64,000 bases of DNA from Lentzea atacamensis (lineage in GTDB: Bacteria > Actinomycetota > Actinomycetes > Mycobacteriales > Pseudonocardiaceae), in assembly GCF_003269295.1 (NCBI RefSeq), contig NZ_QLTT01000008.1, positions 203,127-267,126 of the forward strand. Reading direction: 5' to 3'. The position numbers and the translations under genes are program-made. Shown one piece after another: positions 62,435-64,000 of this stretch. Below the pieces are notes generated by a model. It was not told the origin of the DNA and ran no database searches. It worked only from the letters and a program-made list of their open reading frames with translations. Numbering within the stretch: position 1 is the first letter of the stretch; every line of letters starts with the position of its first letter.

Positions 62435-63298
62435 TCAGTTGGACTCGATCTTGTCGACGCCGCAGACCTTCCAGTCGCTGCCCTCCTTGGACAGCTTGTA
62501 GATGATGCTGCCCGAGGTGGTCTTGCCCGGCTCGGCCGGATTGACGAGCCCGGTGAGCTTCTGCGTGAACGTGCCGCTGCTGCCCGACGTCTTGACGTCG
62601 GCCACCGTGGCCGACGCCCCCGGTTGCGGTTGGCCGGACTGGGTCTTCAGCTTGGGGAACTCCGCGGCGCACACGAGGGCCTTGACGTCGTTCGGGTTGC
62701 TGTTGCCCGCGCGGACGCCCTTCAGGACGATCTTGGTGAACTCCTCGGCGACCTCCTTGGCGTCGGAGTCACCGCCGCTCGACGAGCTCTTCGACGACGG
62801 CGTGGTCGGCTTGTTGCTGCCGTTCGTCGGCTGGTTCGTGTCCGTCGACGCCGAGTTGGAGTTGCTCTTCGAGTCGTTGCCGGAGAGCAGCACCGCCGCG
62901 GTGATGCCACCGCCGACCAGCACGAGGACTCCGATGACGACGCCGATGATCATGCCGGTGTTGCTCTTCTTGGGCGGGGGGCCGCCGAACCCGCCGTAGC
63001 CGGGCTGCTGGCCGTAGGGACCGGGCTGGCCGTAGCCCTGCTGCGGGAAACCACCGCTCTGCGGCCCCTGCTGACCGAAGGGATCTTGCTGGGGCTGGCC
63101 GTACGGACCCGGCTGCTGGCCGTAACCCGGTGGCGGCTGCTGGCCGTATCCGGGTGGCGGCTGCTGGCCGTACCCGGGCTGCTGGCCGTAGCCCGGTTGC
63201 TGGCCGTAGCCCGGCTGCTGGCCAGGACCCGGTTGCTGCTGGCCGTACGGATTGGGTGGCTGCCCGTGCGGGCCGGGCTGCTGCGGCGGGTACGTCAT
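62435..63298 (-). CDS. Gly/Pro/Gln/Tyr-rich repeat membrane protein, copy 1
   Basis: 287 residues. The first 105 are a low-complexity cytoplasmic region of PGYGQQ-type repeats (about residues 20-70). A membrane helix (MIIGVVIGVLVLVGGGITAAVLL) follows, then a Ser/Thr/Asn-rich linker and a C-terminal extracellular domain (AKEVAEEFTKIVLKGVRAG...WKVCGVDKIE) that looks like the DUF4878/Rv-type lumazine-binding-like fold. Such proteins are common in actinobacteria, often near division or secretion functions, but their role is unknown. ATG 63298. It is one of two tandem paralogues on the minus strand. Confidence 0.85.
   Translation of the reverse strand: MTYPPQQPGPHGQPPNPYGQQQPGPGQQPGYGQQPGYGQQPGYGQQPPPGYGQQPPPGYGQQPGPYGQPQQDPFGQQGPQSGGFPQQGYGQPGPYGQQPGYGGFGGPPPKKSNTGMIIGVVIGVLVLVGGGITAAVLLSGNDSKSNSNSASTDTNQPTNGSNKPTTPSSKSSSSGGDSDAKEVAEEFTKIVLKGVRAGNSNPNDVKALVCAAEFPKLKTQSGQPQPGASATVADVKTSGSSGTFTQKLTGLVNPAEPGKTTSGSIIYKLSKEGSDWKVCGVDKIESN
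62858..63079 (-). repeat. Near-identical direct repeat, copy A (pair with 63779-64000)
   Basis: The segment coding for part of the repeats, the FGGPPPKKSN region and the whole membrane helix is almost identical in nucleotide sequence to 63779-64000, offset 921 bp, with about two differences (GATGCCACCG versus GATACCGCCG). Synonymous sites are also conserved, so the duplication or gene conversion is recent. Confidence 0.85.
63112..63247 (-). repeat. In-gene tandem repeat coding for PGYGQQ units
   Basis: On the minus strand, about seven copies of an 18-24-bp unit encode PGYGQQ or PPPGYGQQ. It is coding, low in complexity and liable to expansion and contraction. Confidence 0.8.
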
Positions 63299-63367
63299 CG
63301 AAATTCCCCCGATGTGGAAGTCGTGCTCATTCAGCTGAAATTCTGGTGGTTCGCACTCAAATGGCCG

Positions 63368-64000
63368 TTAGCGGGTCGTCGGGACCTTGATGTCCTTCTG
63401 GAGAGTGCAGAACTTCCAGTCGCCGGAGACCTTCTTGAACTTCCACTCGGAGTCCGCGGTCTGGTTCTGGCCGCCGTAGTTCGCGCTGACTTCGATCTTG
63501 ACGGTCGCGGTGTCGCCGGAGACGGTCGCGCCCTTGTACGTCATCTTGGGCGCCGGCATCTTCTTCAGCTCCTCGGCCAGCTTCTTCTGCTCTGGCGTGG
63601 CGTTCTTCTCGAGCTCCGCGGCCTCGTCGAGCATCTCCTTGCAGGCCAGCGACTTGGCCTTGCTCTCGTTCTTGGCCGCGGCCGCGGCGATGTAGGCCTC
63701 CGCGGCCTTCTTCACGTCGGCGGTGTCGTCACCGCCGCTCGTGTCGCTGCCGCCGTTGTTCGAGTTGCCGGAGGAGCTGGAGTTGCTCTTCGAGTCGTTG
63801 CCGGAGAGCAGCACCGCCGCGGTGATACCGCCGCCGACCAGCACGAGGACTCCGATGACGACGCCGATGATCATGCCGGTGTTGCTCTTCTTGGGCGGGG
63901 GGCCGCCGAACCCGCCGTAGCCGGGCTGCTGGCCGTAGGGACCGGGCTGGCCGTAGCCCTGCTGCGGGAAACCACCGCTCTGCGGCCCCTGCTGACCGAA
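63368..64000 (-). CDS. Gly/Pro/Gln-rich repeat membrane protein, copy 2, partial
   Basis: The N-terminus lies beyond the window. The visible part has the same FGGPPPKKSNTGM and membrane helix as copy 1. A Ser/Asn/Gly linker and a different extracellular domain follow (AEAYIAAAAAKNESKAKSLACKEML; KMTYKGATVSGDTATVKIEVSA; WKFCTLQKDIKVPTTR). The two proteins therefore share their N-terminal half but differ in the exported domain. It stands 69 bp upstream of copy 1. Confidence 0.83.
   Translation of the reverse strand, partial: FGQQGPQSGGFPQQGYGQPGPYGQQPGYGGFGGPPPKKSNTGMIIGVVIGVLVLVGGGITAAVLLSGNDSKSNSSSSGNSNNGGSDTSGGDDTADVKKAAEAYIAAAAAKNESKAKSLACKEMLDEAAELEKNATPEQKKLAEELKKMPAPKMTYKGATVSGDTATVKIEVSANYGGQNQTADSEWKFKKVSGDWKFCTLQKDIKVPTTR

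Noticed and set aside
63112..63247. CRISPR-like repeats
   Set aside because: The repeats are codons for PGYGQQ in a continuous reading frame.

Overview
The window is very GC-rich, with codon use typical of an actinomycete. Several genes point to the Pseudonocardiales (a Lentzea, Saccharothrix or Actinosynnema-like genome): mshC for mycothiol synthesis, a mycobacterial-style fabG-inhA-ferrochelatase group, Fe-S actinobacterial ferrochelatase, and a block in the order PAC2, metH, hisE, hisG, RecB-type nuclease, trmI that resembles the proteasome-proximal block of Mycobacterium. The genus is inferred, not proven. No rRNA, tRNA, CRISPR array or insertion sequence was recognised.

Layout. 1-6.2 kb: a partial FAD/Fe-S oxidoreductase, divergent from fabG-inhA-hemH, then a two-gene ABC exporter. 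6.2-11.1 kb, minus strand: a membrane sensor-like cluster with two anchored solute-binding-type proteins, one fused to a VWA domain, plus three small or unknown proteins, and no transporter permease. 11.1-12.8 kb: a gene broken by about five frameshifts (tachylectin-like plus dimethylformamidase-like domains). 12.8-16.1 kb: a MoxR ATPase and VWA pair. 16.7-17.0 kb: a degenerate tandem-repeat island. 17-22 kb: a SCO6745-family protein, a flavin monooxygenase with a divergent TetR regulator, and ctaD.

22.2-28.3 kb is the most unusual segment. Three minus-strand genes lie in a row: a slipin (SPFH) protein, a 1308-residue caspase/STAND NTPase/TPR protein, and an LCAT-like lipase whose ATG directly follows the caspase stop codon. 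This looks like a protease-NTPase-lipase conflict or cell-death module. Upstream is a very large secreted GH2 glycosidase with a LamG domain nested in its catalytic barrel.

32.8-39.6 kb: mshC; a divergent isopentenyltransferase and LOG pair (a complete minimal cytokinin pathway); a second, frameshifted clpS with a DUF2017 partner; a helical-repeat protein; and two divergent secreted proteases. 41-46 kb: a GbsR/MarR regulator with a divergent ABC exporter, an MFS exporter, and the relic of an ABC exporter. 46.2-62.4 kb: mostly conserved metabolism (PAC2, metH, a HAD phosphatase, hisE-hisG, a nuclease, an S2P-type protease, trmI). Interspersed are a ricin-type lectin, a cobalamin-riboswitch-controlled cbtB-cbtA cobalt transporter next to a FhuF-like protein (the cobalt supply fits the B12-dependent MetH), and a TetR-controlled pair with a 22-bp perfect palindrome. 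62.4-64 kb: two tandem Gly/Pro/Gln-rich membrane proteins that share a recently duplicated segment of more than 220 bp.

At least three genes carry single-base frameshifts, so residual sequencing indels should be considered together with true gene decay.
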